53,694 bases of DNA from positions 1-53,694 of the forward strand of contig CATYXQ010000009.1 of assembly GCA_958414825.1 (NCBI GenBank), in the 5' to 3' direction. Position 1 is the stretch's first letter, and each line of letters starts with the position of its first letter. This document shows positions 32,462 to 40,135 of this stretch, piece by piece. The position numbers and the translations under genes are program-made. This DNA comes from an uncultured Eubacteriales bacterium. Lineage in GTDB: Bacteria > Bacillota > Clostridia > Oscillospirales > CAG-272. The notes beneath the pieces were generated by a model. It was not told where the DNA came from. It did no database searches and worked only from the letters and a program-made list of their open reading frames with translations.

Positions 32462-33101
32462 ATTTCTCCCCCACTTTCCGGCTTACCGCCTGAATGATTT
32501 GTGCAAATGTATCCTCCTCGCTCTCCAGCGTAGAAAGCAGAACGCCGCCTACAGACGCGCAAAGCTCGCGGTACTCACTGTGCAGCCTGTACTGAAGCGG
32601 TATGTCAATAAAGCGATCCCGTTCCGCCGCACGGCTTCGCACCCGCGAGATCGCCACCGAAACCGGCACGTCCATAAAGAACGAAACGTCGGGTTTCGGA
32701 ATGAATCCCGACACCTCGTTGATCCAGGTATCCTGCATATAGCCGCGCGCCCGCAGGTTTGCGATGCAGGAATAGAAATACCGGTCGCTGATCACGATTT
32801 TACCGCTGCGAAGCTGCGGCAAAATCACCTTGTTCGCATGTTGAACGCGGTCGCTCGCCGCAAGCAGCGAAAGACTCCGGTAGTCATATGCGTCGTGCTG
32901 CGGCGAATCCATATAGGTGCGGAATATTTCCGAGTTTCGCACCGCGTCGGTCGGCTGCTTCGTCAGTACCGGGATGATTCCGCCCTCCAGCAAAAACCGA
33001 TCCAGCCGCCGGATCATCGTCGTCTTGCCGCAGCCGTCCAGACCGCAGAAACTGATGAGCAGTCCATGCTCTCCATGCTCATACATATGCAGTTTTTCCA
33101 A
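32448..33101 (-). CDS. Thymidylate-kinase-like P-loop protein
   Basis: A 217-residue protein with the P-loop FCGLDGCGKTT, the DRY motif (ISDRYFYS) and a lid-like Arg-rich segment (RVRSRAAERDRF), as in thymidylate kinases. The cluster context (NTase_5-type nucleotidyltransferase, ACP, ligase) suggests phosphorylation of a pathway intermediate or a nucleotide-linked step rather than dTMP supply. Translation seems to start at TTG 33101, which has AGGAGG nine bases upstream; the in-frame ATG 15 bases later is too far from any ribosome binding site. It overlaps the upstream gene by 23 bases. Confidence 0.75.
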   Translation of the reverse strand: MEKLHMYEHGEHGLLISFCGLDGCGKTTMIRRLDRFLLEGGIIPVLTKQPTDAVRNSEIFRTYMDSPQHDAYDYRSLSLLAASDRVQHANKVILPQLRSGKIVISDRYFYSCIANLRARGYMQDTWINEVSGFIPKPDVSFFMDVPVSVAISRVRSRAAERDRFIDIPLQYRLHSEYRELCASVGGVLLSTLESEEDTFAQIIQAVSRKVGEKYGKH

Positions 33102-34170
33102 AGTCCCCCGCCTCCTTTAAAAGTTGAATCCGGTTGTCGCAAAAGAATCGTGTGCAAAAATCCAAATCGTAAAGATAGCGCTTTCCGTGCGCCGGATCCA
33201 CGACCTCGTCAAGACAGTCGTACCATTCGCCGAACGTTTCGGTCGCAAATACATTCAGCAAGGGGTTGTCCAAACCAAACAGAAGCTTTGTGCCGATAAC
33301 CGCATAAGCGCATTCCCGCTCGGCGCCGAGCGTTCGGACCGCGCGTTTGAGCGCTCGGTAATCGGCCTCGGTATACGTCTGCAAAAGGAAATACAGATCG
33401 GCAAATTTATACAGCGACAAATCCCGTCCCATTTCCACCCACGCATACGTGGAAGCCTCTTTGTAAAGATGCGCGCATAAGTGAACAAAAAACACAGGCG
33501 GCGAAAGCGTTTCAAGGCCGCATGGAAGCGGCGCGCGCTCGGCCAGCCAAGCGCCGACGCGGCTGCCGTCCTCCGGCTTGTAATCGAGTGAAAAATTCAA
33601 ATCCACCTCTAAAAAGTCAAGAAACGGAAGTCCGATTCGCTTGACAAAAGGAACGGTTTCCCCACGATTCATGCGGGAATAAATGATCTCCGCCCGGTCA
33701 GCCGGAAAAAATTCCCCGTTTTTTACGCTTCCCTGACGAAAACCGTCCGCAAGAAGCAGTTCCGCTGCCTCTGAAACATCCTCAGGCCGCAAAAGAAAAT
33801 CCACGTCGTTGGACGTCCGATACCCAGCAGGATACGCCTGCGTCAGATACGCGCCCTTGAGCGCGGCCATCGGCACATGCATTTTTCCAAACAGACCGCC
33901 GAGCATGGAAAGCGCTTTTGAAAAGCTCTCGTTTTTCATGCAGGCCGCCCGGTAGGCCGTCTCAAGCGAAGTACGAAACTCCCGGTTCACAGCGCCGAGC
34001 AGCCCGGTCGCGCGCAGCGTTCCGTATGCGGCGCCGCTCATACGATGCATAAACAGCCGGCCGAGCAGACGGTCATACCCTGCGCAGGACGAAAGTCCGT
34101 TCGCAATACGATCCCGGTCGGGAGATGCAAAACTGCATATATCCAAAAATAACTGATCTTCCCTGTTCAT
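33079..34170 (-). CDS. NTase_5-type nucleotidyltransferase family protein
   Basis: A 363-residue protein with the family signature MAALKGAYLTQAYPAGYRTSNDVDFLLRPED, where the paired Asp residues (DVDF) are the expected metal ligands and LKG marks the substrate loop, followed by a helical C-terminal half. Members are scattered through polysaccharide and peptide natural-product clusters without a defined reaction. It is the first gene of the cluster. ATG 34170 has AAGGAGG five bases upstream; the longer reading from 34200 begins inside a palindrome that probably is an operator. The neighbouring kinase-like protein may use the same substrate. Confidence 0.75.
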   Translation of the reverse strand: MNREDQLFLDICSFASPDRDRIANGLSSCAGYDRLLGRLFMHRMSGAAYGTLRATGLLGAVNREFRTSLETAYRAACMKNESFSKALSMLGGLFGKMHVPMAALKGAYLTQAYPAGYRTSNDVDFLLRPEDVSEAAELLLADGFRQGSVKNGEFFPADRAEIIYSRMNRGETVPFVKRIGLPFLDFLEVDLNFSLDYKPEDGSRVGAWLAERAPLPCGLETLSPPVFFVHLCAHLYKEASTYAWVEMGRDLSLYKFADLYFLLQTYTEADYRALKRAVRTLGAERECAYAVIGTKLLFGLDNPLLNVFATETFGEWYDCLDEVVDPAHGKRYLYDLDFCTRFFCDNRIQLLKEAGDFGKTAYV

Positions 34171-34185
34171 AAAATCCTCCTTTTT

Positions 34186-34200
34186 GTGATCGACGATCAC
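34186..34200. promoter_or_regulatory. 15-bp perfect palindrome in the cluster leader
   Basis: GTGATCGACGATCAC, two 7-base arms around one base, lies between the -10 element and the first ribosome binding site of the ACP/ligase cluster. It is suited to a dimeric repressor or to an mRNA hairpin. Confidence 0.6.
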
Positions 34201-34211
34201 ATTGTGGCTTC

Positions 34212-34217
34212 ATTATA
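34212..34217 (-). promoter_or_regulatory. -10 element of the ACP/ligase cluster promoter
   Basis: Minus-strand TATAAT with a poor -35 (TGGTAA, 17-base spacer), as expected for an activator-dependent promoter. The divergent AraC gene is the obvious candidate activator. Confidence 0.55.
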
Positions 34218-34233
34218 AGCCCCCGCAAATCGT

Positions 34234-34306
34234 ATTACCATTATGATTTGGGACAAAAATATTAATATTTGGGATATTTTACTTATTTTTACAAAATATT
34301 ACCATT
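34234..34306. promoter_or_regulatory. Direct repeats, probable AraC-family binding sites
   Basis: TTTGGGA occurs at 34247-34253 and again at 34268-34274, exactly 21 bases apart (two helical turns), the spacing typical of AraC half-sites. ATTACCATT occurs at 34234-34242 and 34298-34306, 64 bases apart. Both lie between the divergent genes. Confidence 0.55.
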
Positions 34307-34352
34307 TACCTTTGGCATATTGAAACAAACTTCATAAAAAGGAGGCTTTCAT

Positions 34353-35333
34353 ATGCCAAATCGCACCATAAGACGCCAAGCGCCAAAGGACAAACTGACA
34401 ATTTACGAGGGGACCTTCCCCGACAAACCGACAAATTGCTATGCGCTTCTGCTGTTTGAAGAGGGGTACGCTGAAATTTTAGTTAACCACACGAAATACC
34501 ACTGCACCGCGCCGTCCGTATTATGTCTGAACGACAACCAATCGTTCAAATTGAAAACGGCGGATCATCTGGCGGGCGCAGCGGTATTTTTTTATCCGGA
34601 TTTTTTGAACAGCAACCTCACACTGCAAACCATCGCAAAGCACCGCCCCGAAACCCTTTGTGCAAAATACGATTTTCTGATGCTGCTGCCTTTTCTTGCG
34701 GATACGTTCAACGATTCGTTCCACAGCGCCATGCCCGGCACAATTCAGAAAATGCACCGACTGCTTCAGGAATGCAGCACGCTGTTGCTCGGCGGCACGG
34801 ATTACGGCGTGTTCCGCGCAAGGTCGCGGCTGATCGACTGCTTACATCGCTGCGAGGAAATTTTTTCGACGCCGCAGACTGATTTACCGGCAACGCTCTC
34901 GAATGTGCCGATTTCCAAAAACTCACCCGAACTCTACCGGGCGCTTCGCATGATCTGGGACGGCTACGCCGATCCGGATCTCAACGCCGCCTGTATTTTG
35001 GAGGCTCTGCACGTGGGCAAAACCCTGCTGAACCGCCAATTTCAAAGCAGTACCGGAATGACCATCTATCAGTACATACTGAATTACCGGCTGAACATCG
35101 CCGTCCAGCTTATGCTCGGCACGGATAAAACCATCGACCGCATCAGCGAAGAATGCGGATTTAATTCCTATGTAACCTTTTCCATCATCTTCAAAAAGAA
35201 GTTTGGAATCTCGCCGCAGGATTTCCGCAGTTCAAAGAAAACGCGCGGAGACGCTCCCAAAAACGTGCTGAAATCATGCCCCGCCGCCGGAACCCCCGGT
35301 TCTTCAGCGTTCAAAAAGCGCACCTCGCACTGA
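34353..35333 (+). CDS. AraC-family transcriptional regulator
   Basis: A 326-residue regulator with an N-terminal cupin-like ligand domain (YALLLFEEGYAEILVNHTKYHC and SVLCLNDNQ) and a C-terminal double helix-turn-helix (about 205-295: AACILEALHVGKTLLNRQFQSSTG, then IDRISEECGFNSYVTFSIIFKKKFGISPQDFR), the AraC hallmark. It is divergent from the ACP/ligase cluster, with only about 180 bases between start codons, and likely controls that cluster and itself. AAAAAGGAGG precedes the ATG. The ligand is unknown; a cluster product or precursor is likely. Confidence 0.9.
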   Translation: MPNRTIRRQAPKDKLTIYEGTFPDKPTNCYALLLFEEGYAEILVNHTKYHCTAPSVLCLNDNQSFKLKTADHLAGAAVFFYPDFLNSNLTLQTIAKHRPETLCAKYDFLMLLPFLADTFNDSFHSAMPGTIQKMHRLLQECSTLLLGGTDYGVFRARSRLIDCLHRCEEIFSTPQTDLPATLSNVPISKNSPELYRALRMIWDGYADPDLNAACILEALHVGKTLLNRQFQSSTGMTIYQYILNYRLNIAVQLMLGTDKTIDRISEECGFNSYVTFSIIFKKKFGISPQDFRSSKKTRGDAPKNVLKSCPAAGTPGSSAFKKRTSH

Positions 35334-35339
35334 ATAAGC

Positions 35340-35374
35340 AAGTCCTGTCCGAAAATTTCGACAGACAGGATTTT
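35340..35374 (+). terminator. Terminator of the AraC gene
   Basis: TCCTGTC pairs with GACAGGA, followed by TTTT, just after the stop. Confidence 0.6.
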
Positions 35375-35488
35375 CCCCTGCTGCCTTTTGACACGCATAC
35401 TGGGGTTTCTACCGCGATTTTTCTAAAATTCAACTTTCAGCGCGTGTTTTCACGAAAAAAATATGTACTGTTTCAGCATACAATCGTG

Positions 35489-35517
35489 TTGACATCGTGC
35501 CGTTCCGAGGATATAAT
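35489..35517 (+). promoter_or_regulatory. Consensus promoter of lipoprotein copy 1
   Basis: TTGACA at 35489-35494, 17 bases, TATAAT at 35512-35517: a full match to the vegetative consensus. Confidence 0.85.
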
Positions 35518-35537
35518 AAAATTACACACCAATCTTC

Positions 35538-36040
35538 GGAGGGCTTATGAAAACGACGCTGCGTATACTCGCGCTGGCCGCGCTCTGCGCCGGGCTCTGC
35601 GCATGCAACAGAACAGGGTATCCCGAAAATACGGCAGACGCTGGAATTTTCGATTCCAGCGCCGCCGTACAGTCGGAAAACACTGCGGGTTCTTCTACAG
35701 AATCGCCTGAGCGCACCGCTGATTCTTCTGCAGATTTGCCCGCCAATACCACAGAATCAGCCGCGCTCCCAAATCCCAACGGGGAAATTTCACCCTCTGA
35801 ATTTCTGACGCCGCGCGAAATCCTGTCTGCGGGACAGCTAAGCTGGTCCTTTGTAAACTGTCATCATACCATTCCCGATACGGACTGCTGCGATCCCTCG
35901 ACAATCAAAGAAACGGTGTATTCCATTATGCCGGGAGTTTACAGCGACATGGCAAAGGGCGGCGATATGATTTCAATCCTGTACCCGGTGATTGACATTC
36001 CAAGCGCGCCTGAGCTTGCCGAACAGCTGAATCAGGAAAT
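35538..36040 (+). repeat. 503-bp identical block, first copy
   Basis: From the ribosome binding site to codon 165 this sequence appears identical, base for base, to 36671-37173. Downstream the two genes diverge at many positions, and their promoters are unrelated, so the boundaries are sharp. Confidence 0.85.
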
Positions 36041-36590
36041 CCACGACTTTATGTTTGACCATGTATCGTTTCCCGAATGCTCGCTCGGTTATATGCATGT
36101 TACCGGCGCCTATGCAATCACCTGGGCGGACAAAACCCGTTTCAGCATCGTCTGCTTCCGAAATTTCAATTATAACCACATAACAGATTTCTGGTACGGC
36201 GTCACCGTAGACGTGACCGCGAAGAAAAAGATGACACTTGCCGACCTGTCTATGACGAACGAAAAATTCGACACGCTTCTGACAGACCCGGGCGCACGCT
36301 TTGATATCTATTTGTACAATGCTGAAGATCGAGACTTGCTGAAAACATGGCTCCCGAATAATCTAAACCCGGAAACAAACAGCAATTTCTTTTTAGCCTC
36401 TGTACCGTTCAACATTTATGATCACGTCGAATCCCCTACTTCTCTCTATGCCATTCTGCGATGGCCTTATAGTATGGGCGGCGAAAGAGACGCGCTCATA
36501 AAAGTTCCGTTCAGTTTTGACGAATCGGTCGAACCGGATACCAACCAGGCAACCGCTGAAACGACTGCCGCAAACACCTCCGGTATTTAA
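35547..36590 (+). CDS. Lipoprotein, DUF3298/RsiV-like, tandem copy 1
   Basis: A 347-residue predicted lipoprotein: N-terminal signal KTTLRILALAALCAGLCAC with lipidation at the last Cys (residue 19), a Ser/Thr/Glu-rich linker (about 20-80), then a globular domain. That domain (SIMPGVYSDMAKGGDMISILYPVID, then KKKMTLADLSMTNEKFDTLL) resembles the DUF3298 fold found in RsiV-type lysozyme-binding proteins and deacetylase accessory domains. GGAGGG lies three bases before the ATG. No sigma factor gene is adjacent. The role is unknown; binding of a cell-wall-directed protein or ligand is one possibility. Its Thr-rich C-terminus differs from copy 2. Confidence 0.7.
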   Translation: MKTTLRILALAALCAGLCACNRTGYPENTADAGIFDSSAAVQSENTAGSSTESPERTADSSADLPANTTESAALPNPNGEISPSEFLTPREILSAGQLSWSFVNCHHTIPDTDCCDPSTIKETVYSIMPGVYSDMAKGGDMISILYPVIDIPSAPELAEQLNQEIHDFMFDHVSFPECSLGYMHVTGAYAITWADKTRFSIVCFRNFNYNHITDFWYGVTVDVTAKKKMTLADLSMTNEKFDTLLTDPGARFDIYLYNAEDRDLLKTWLPNNLNPETNSNFFLASVPFNIYDHVESPTSLYAILRWPYSMGGERDALIKVPFSFDESVEPDTNQATAETTAANTSGI

Positions 36591-36620
36591 GAGTCATTGT
36601 CAGTTTTTGACACCAATTGA

Positions 36621-36649
36621 TTTACATGATTTGGAAATCACGCTATACT
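36621..36649 (+). promoter_or_regulatory. Promoter of lipoprotein copy 2
   Basis: TTTACA at 36621-36626, 17 bases, TATACT at 36644-36649. It differs from the promoter of copy 1, so the two genes are separately controlled. Confidence 0.75.
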
Positions 36650-36670
36650 GATTTTATCAATTTTCTATTG

Positions 36671-37173
36671 GGAGGGCTTATGAAAACGACGCTGCGTATA
36701 CTCGCGCTGGCCGCGCTCTGCGCCGGGCTCTGCGCATGCAACAGAACAGGGTATCCCGAAAATACGGCAGACGCTGGAATTTTCGATTCCAGCGCCGCCG
36801 TACAGTCGGAAAACACTGCGGGTTCTTCTACAGAATCGCCTGAGCGCACCGCTGATTCTTCTGCAGATTTGCCCGCCAATACCACAGAATCAGCCGCGCT
36901 CCCAAATCCCAACGGGGAAATTTCACCCTCTGAATTTCTGACGCCGCGCGAAATCCTGTCTGCGGGACAGCTAAGCTGGTCCTTTGTAAACTGTCATCAT
37001 ACCATTCCCGATACGGACTGCTGCGATCCCTCGACAATCAAAGAAACGGTGTATTCCATTATGCCGGGAGTTTACAGCGACATGGCAAAGGGCGGCGATA
37101 TGATTTCAATCCTGTACCCGGTGATTGACATTCCAAGCGCGCCTGAGCTTGCCGAACAGCTGAATCAGGAAAT
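36671..37173 (+). repeat. 503-bp identical block, second copy
   Basis: Second member of the pair described at 35538-36040; the offset is 1133 bases. The first difference is at 37174 (A against C). Confidence 0.85.
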
Positions 37174-37699
37174 ACACGACTTTATGTTTGACCGCGTGTC
37201 GTTTCCCGAATGCTCGCTCGGTTATATGCATGTTACGGGCGCCTATGCAGTCACCTGGGCGGACGAAACCCGTTTCAGCATCGTCTGCTTCCAAAATTTC
37301 AATTATAACCGCTCAACAAATTCCTGGTACGGCGTCACCGTAGACGTGACCTCGAAGAAAAAGATGACACTTGCCGACCTGTCTATGACGAACGAAAAGT
37401 TCGACACGCTTCTGACAGACCCGGATACGAGATTTGATACCTATTTCTACAATGCTGAAAATCGGGAATTGCTGAAAACATGGCTCCCGGATAATCTGAA
37501 CCCGGAAACAAACAGCAACTTCTTTTTAGCTTCTGCGCCATATAATCCATATGACAGCGAGGGATCGTTTGCGACTCCTGCTTCACTTTATACCGTACTA
37601 CTGTGGCCTTATTATATGGGCGGTCCAGAAGATGCGCTCATAAAAGTCCCGTTCAGTTTTGACGAATCAGCCGAATCGAATGCCGCGTTTTCAGAATAA
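36680..37699 (+). CDS. Lipoprotein, DUF3298/RsiV-like, tandem copy 2
   Basis: A 339-residue paralogue of the preceding lipoprotein. The first 165 residues are identical; the remainder differs at many positions, including a rewritten segment (ASAPYNPYDSEGSFATPASLY) and a different end. The start at 36680 is fixed by GGGAGGG and by the promoter at 36621-36649, which overlaps the upstream in-frame codons of the longer ORF. Sequence identity restricted to the signal, linker and first half suggests that this part is kept uniform by gene conversion while the second half varies. Confidence 0.7.
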   Translation: MKTTLRILALAALCAGLCACNRTGYPENTADAGIFDSSAAVQSENTAGSSTESPERTADSSADLPANTTESAALPNPNGEISPSEFLTPREILSAGQLSWSFVNCHHTIPDTDCCDPSTIKETVYSIMPGVYSDMAKGGDMISILYPVIDIPSAPELAEQLNQEIHDFMFDRVSFPECSLGYMHVTGAYAVTWADETRFSIVCFQNFNYNRSTNSWYGVTVDVTSKKKMTLADLSMTNEKFDTLLTDPDTRFDTYFYNAENRELLKTWLPDNLNPETNSNFFLASAPYNPYDSEGSFATPASLYTVLLWPYYMGGPEDALIKVPFSFDESAESNAAFSE

Positions 37700-37704
37700 T
37701 CGGT

Positions 37705-37881
37705 CTACACAATCACTTCGCATACCCTTATATATGCCTCTCTTCGTGCCTCAAAATTCCCATTTGATTTTATTTTCTTTGAAATCACATCTACATCGCT
37801 CACGCACCCCGGCGTAAGTCCATCCACGATTTCAGTCATATCATGATGCACCCTATCTAAAAACGGATATTTTTCAAACAT
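37705..37881 (-). CDS. Small hypothetical protein after the endolysin gene
   Basis: A 58-residue ORF starting MFEKYPFLDRVHHDM and ending IRVCEVIV. Its ATG overlaps the last codons of the endolysin gene by eight bases (ATGTTTGA), the usual sign of translational coupling. It looks soluble, mixed-charge and partly helical, and matches nothing I recognise. In lysis cassettes a third small gene can be a regulator or spanin-like factor, but nothing in the sequence shows that. Confidence 0.5.
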   Translation of the reverse strand: MFEKYPFLDRVHHDMTEIVDGLTPGCVSDVDVISKKIKSNGNFEARREAYIRVCEVIV

Positions 37882-38461
37882 TTCTCTGTTTCAGCGCCTG
37901 TGCGGCATTGTGAATCAGTTCAGGCAGATACTTTACGACCGGCGCGGTTTTTATCCAGTATTCAGGCGTATGGATCACCCCGTGTTCTGTCAAAATCTTC
38001 AAGTCCGCTTCAAGCGGCAGCGCCTCCGGCTCCGTATAAACACCCACGGCATTGGGAATCCCCAATACTTCCGCAGGACATACGTTTGTTTTGCCGTCAG
38101 AGGCGCGTACTTCAAAGTGCAGATGCGCACCAAAGGAATACCCGGTACTGCCCATTACGCCGAGTTTTTCACCGGCAGAAACGGTCTGCCCGGCGGTCAC
38201 GCTGCGCTCGGCAAGGTGGCAGTAATAGTGATACTGCCCCGCGTCGGTCCGAATGCATATGTAATTGCCCCACTGCCAGGTCAGATTGGCCTTATCCGTC
38301 ACCATGCGGCTCTGCACAACCTTTCCGCCGACAGCGGCCACAACCTCATGCGATCCGACGCCGACAAGATCATAGCCCGTGTGAAATTCCGAACGGCCGT
38401 TTAGAGTTCTCCGACCAAACGGCGAGGTCACTTTTACGCGGTTGGTTTGAAACGGAATCAT
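37874..38461 (-). CDS. M23-family peptidoglycan endopeptidase (endolysin-like)
   Basis: A 195-residue LytM-type zinc metallopeptidase expected to cut peptide cross-bridges. Zinc ligands appear as His and Asp in EFHTGYD, with HLHFE and YYCHL as the second and active-site histidines. The C-terminal segment (LTEHGVIHTPEYWIK...) resembles a short module I recall from phage lysins. There is no signal peptide, so release depends on the holin encoded immediately upstream (one base between stop and start). AAGGAGG precedes the ATG. Confidence 0.85.
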   Translation of the reverse strand: MIPFQTNRVKVTSPFGRRTLNGRSEFHTGYDLVGVGSHEVVAAVGGKVVQSRMVTDKANLTWQWGNYICIRTDAGQYHYYCHLAERSVTAGQTVSAGEKLGVMGSTGYSFGAHLHFEVRASDGKTNVCPAEVLGIPNAVGVYTEPEALPLEADLKILTEHGVIHTPEYWIKTAPVVKYLPELIHNAAQALKQRNV

Positions 38462-38462
38462 A

Positions 38463-38933
38463 TTATTTTTCCTCCTTTTTTGAATCCTCTTTTAAATCTT
38501 TCTGCTTTTCTGCGGGCGTTTCGGGCCGACTGCGCAGTACATCGATCGCTTTCACCATCACAGCCGGAATCGGTATGCCCATCAAACCTGCATTTTCAAT
38601 AATACTAATGGTTTCATTCAGCACAAACGCAATCACGACCGCATCCCGGATATAATTTGAACCGATTGCAAGATCCAACCGGTAAGCGACCAATACAATC
38701 ATCAGCGTAACGCCTTTGCGGCAAAGCCCTTTCCAGCCGGCTTTGCTTTCCAGCGCGCCGTTTTCGGATTTTCCGCTCTTGTGGAACACGCCGGCCACGA
38801 CCAAGCCCGTGAAATAATCCGCAGCCATAAATAAAAGCAACGTAATCAACGCGCTGTCCCAACCTCCAAACCATGAGGCGACCCAGCCGCCGACAGCGCC
38901 GACCGCAGCCGCAATCCCATCTTTTAAATTCAT
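38463..38933 (-). CDS. Phage-type holin (phage_holin_4/TcdE-like family)
   Basis: A 156-residue protein with three to four hydrophobic segments (ALITLLLFMAADYFTGLVVAG, GVTLMIVLVAYRLDLAIG, DAVVIAFVLNETISIIENAG), the DYFTG motif of this holin family and a charged Lys/Glu tail. Holins open the membrane to let an endolysin reach the wall; some are reused for toxin release. Neither structural phage genes nor an integrase lie nearby, so this is a stand-alone or remnant lysis cassette. Confidence 0.88.
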   Translation of the reverse strand: MNLKDGIAAAVGAVGGWVASWFGGWDSALITLLLFMAADYFTGLVVAGVFHKSGKSENGALESKAGWKGLCRKGVTLMIVLVAYRLDLAIGSNYIRDAVVIAFVLNETISIIENAGLMGIPIPAVMVKAIDVLRSRPETPAEKQKDLKEDSKKEEK

Positions 38934-39514
38934 TTCTTCACTTCCTTATCATTTTATCCGGATTTCCCGGACACGCTTATATTACCGCAAATACAGCGGG
39001 AAAGCCATTATGAAACGGGGCAATATTTATTAGGATTTGGCTCGATTGTATTTTGTAAAAATCAACTTGATTTCCAAACGCTCCTGACTGCCATATCCCA
39101 GTTTTACAGCAGCCAAACTCCGCATTCCGGCAGGTTTTCTATCCTATACAACTCCGACATTTTTTATATTTTCGACAAAGTAAAAGCCCGTACTTCAAAA
39201 AAGTACGGGCTGAACACTCTAAAAAACATTTTTTTCTTTCAATATTTTATTATTTTTCAATTTGACGATTTTATTTGATAAAATTTACAATCATTCGCGT
39301 TTTGGATCAAATTCAAGAACAATACTGTTCTGATTTTTTCGTGAAACGGCGCCGGTTTCAGAAATTCAAACGCTGCTTTTTTATCGAAATACGCATAACA
39401 AATCCAGGTAACAGCCCCATCTCCAAAACGCACGGTGCATTGCGATTTTTTCCAAACTAAAACGGAATACAACGCGCATGGATTTACAGTGCCATTTTTG
39501 CAAAAAGACCGCAG
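38934..39514. other. Gene-poor interval
   Basis: It holds a terminator-like hairpin at 39185-39211 but no convincing gene. Short ORFs on the minus strand near 39050-39160 and 39257-39472 lack ribosome binding sites and recognisable motifs; they may be remnants. The base composition is AT-rich compared with its surroundings. Confidence 0.5.
39185..39211 (-). terminator. Terminator downstream of the GIY-YIG gene
   Basis: AGCCCGTACTT and AAGTACGGGCT form an 11-bp stem, with TTTTACTTTG following on the minus strand. Confidence 0.6.
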
Positions 39515-39880
39515 TCAGCAACCCGCCTTTTCATCCTTTTGTTCATCGGGTCGCGGCCAGAGCGCGGCCAATTCTTCTTTTGGAACGCTGCGCAGCGTTT
39601 CCCGGCGCTCAGGAGGCAAAAGACGCGCCGCCATATCAAGATTTTCCAACAAAACAAGCTTTTGCGCTCGACGCAGCCGTTTGATTTGCCATTCAAGACG
39701 CGCGGCGTCAGCGTGCGTCCCTGCCTCCCAAAGCGCGACCGGCGCCTCGGGACGGCGCATACGGGTGTATTTTGCGCCCCGGTTTCCCGACATATGTTCC
39801 GCAAACCGGCGGCGCGGATCCGACGTGATCCCGGTATACAGCGAACCGTCCGAACAGCGCAGTATATACACATAATACAT
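39515..39880 (-). CDS. GIY-YIG nuclease-superfamily protein (UPF0213/YhbQ-like)
   Basis: A 121-residue protein with the GIY-YIG core: MYYVYILRCSDGSLYTGIT as the paired Tyr/Gly strands, RRRFAEHMSG as the catalytic Arg helix, and an Arg/Glu-rich C-terminus. Members act on DNA or RNA ends, but the YhbQ group has no settled function. ATG 39880 with AGGGAG six bases upstream gives the standard family start; the longer ORF adds residues without homology. It is monocistronic, with a palindrome in its promoter region. Confidence 0.88.
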   Translation of the reverse strand: MYYVYILRCSDGSLYTGITSDPRRRFAEHMSGNRGAKYTRMRRPEAPVALWEAGTHADAARLEWQIKRLRRAQKLVLLENLDMAARLLPPERRETLRSVPKEELAALWPRPDEQKDEKAGC

Positions 39881-39953
39881 CGCAGTCTCCCTCTCCGGCG
39901 GTTTGCCTGAACGCCGGACACACAATTTTTGTCTGTATCTACTATACTATAGG

Positions 39954-39969
39954 TAGAAAATATTTTCTA
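39954..39969. promoter_or_regulatory. 16-bp perfect palindrome upstream of the GIY-YIG gene
   Basis: TAGAAAATATTTTCTA lies about 75 bases before the gene, overlapping the -35/spacer area of a possible minus-strand promoter whose -10 would be TATAGT. It is a candidate operator. Confidence 0.45.
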
Positions 39970-40100
39970 TAATTTTTAGAGAAAAATTTCAACATGAGTT
40001 CCGCGCCTGTCCAAAGCTCAAAAAATGACCAAAAATGCGCGGGCATACCAACTTGAATTTTGTGCAACAGAATAAAGTTGCAAAATTTTATTTGCGTCTG

Positions 40101-40129
40101 TTGACAAGCAGGACAAAGTGTGATACATT
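40101..40129 (+). promoter_or_regulatory. Promoter of T-box leader 1
   Basis: TTGACA at 40101-40106, 17 bases, TACATT at 40124-40129. The start would be near 40136. Confidence 0.85.
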
Positions 40130-40135
40130 TATCTT

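Noticed and set aside
32448..33101. Housekeeping thymidylate kinase (tmk)
   Set aside because: The fold signatures fit, but location inside an ACP/ligase cluster and its overlap with cluster genes argue for a pathway-specific kinase, so no tmk symbol was given.
37705..38933. Complete prophage
   Set aside because: Only lysis-type genes are present; no integrase, terminase, capsid or tail gene occurs in the flanks.
39257..39472. 71-codon minus-strand ORF starting with TTG
   Set aside because: No ribosome binding site, no recognisable motif, AT-rich spacer; possibly a remnant.
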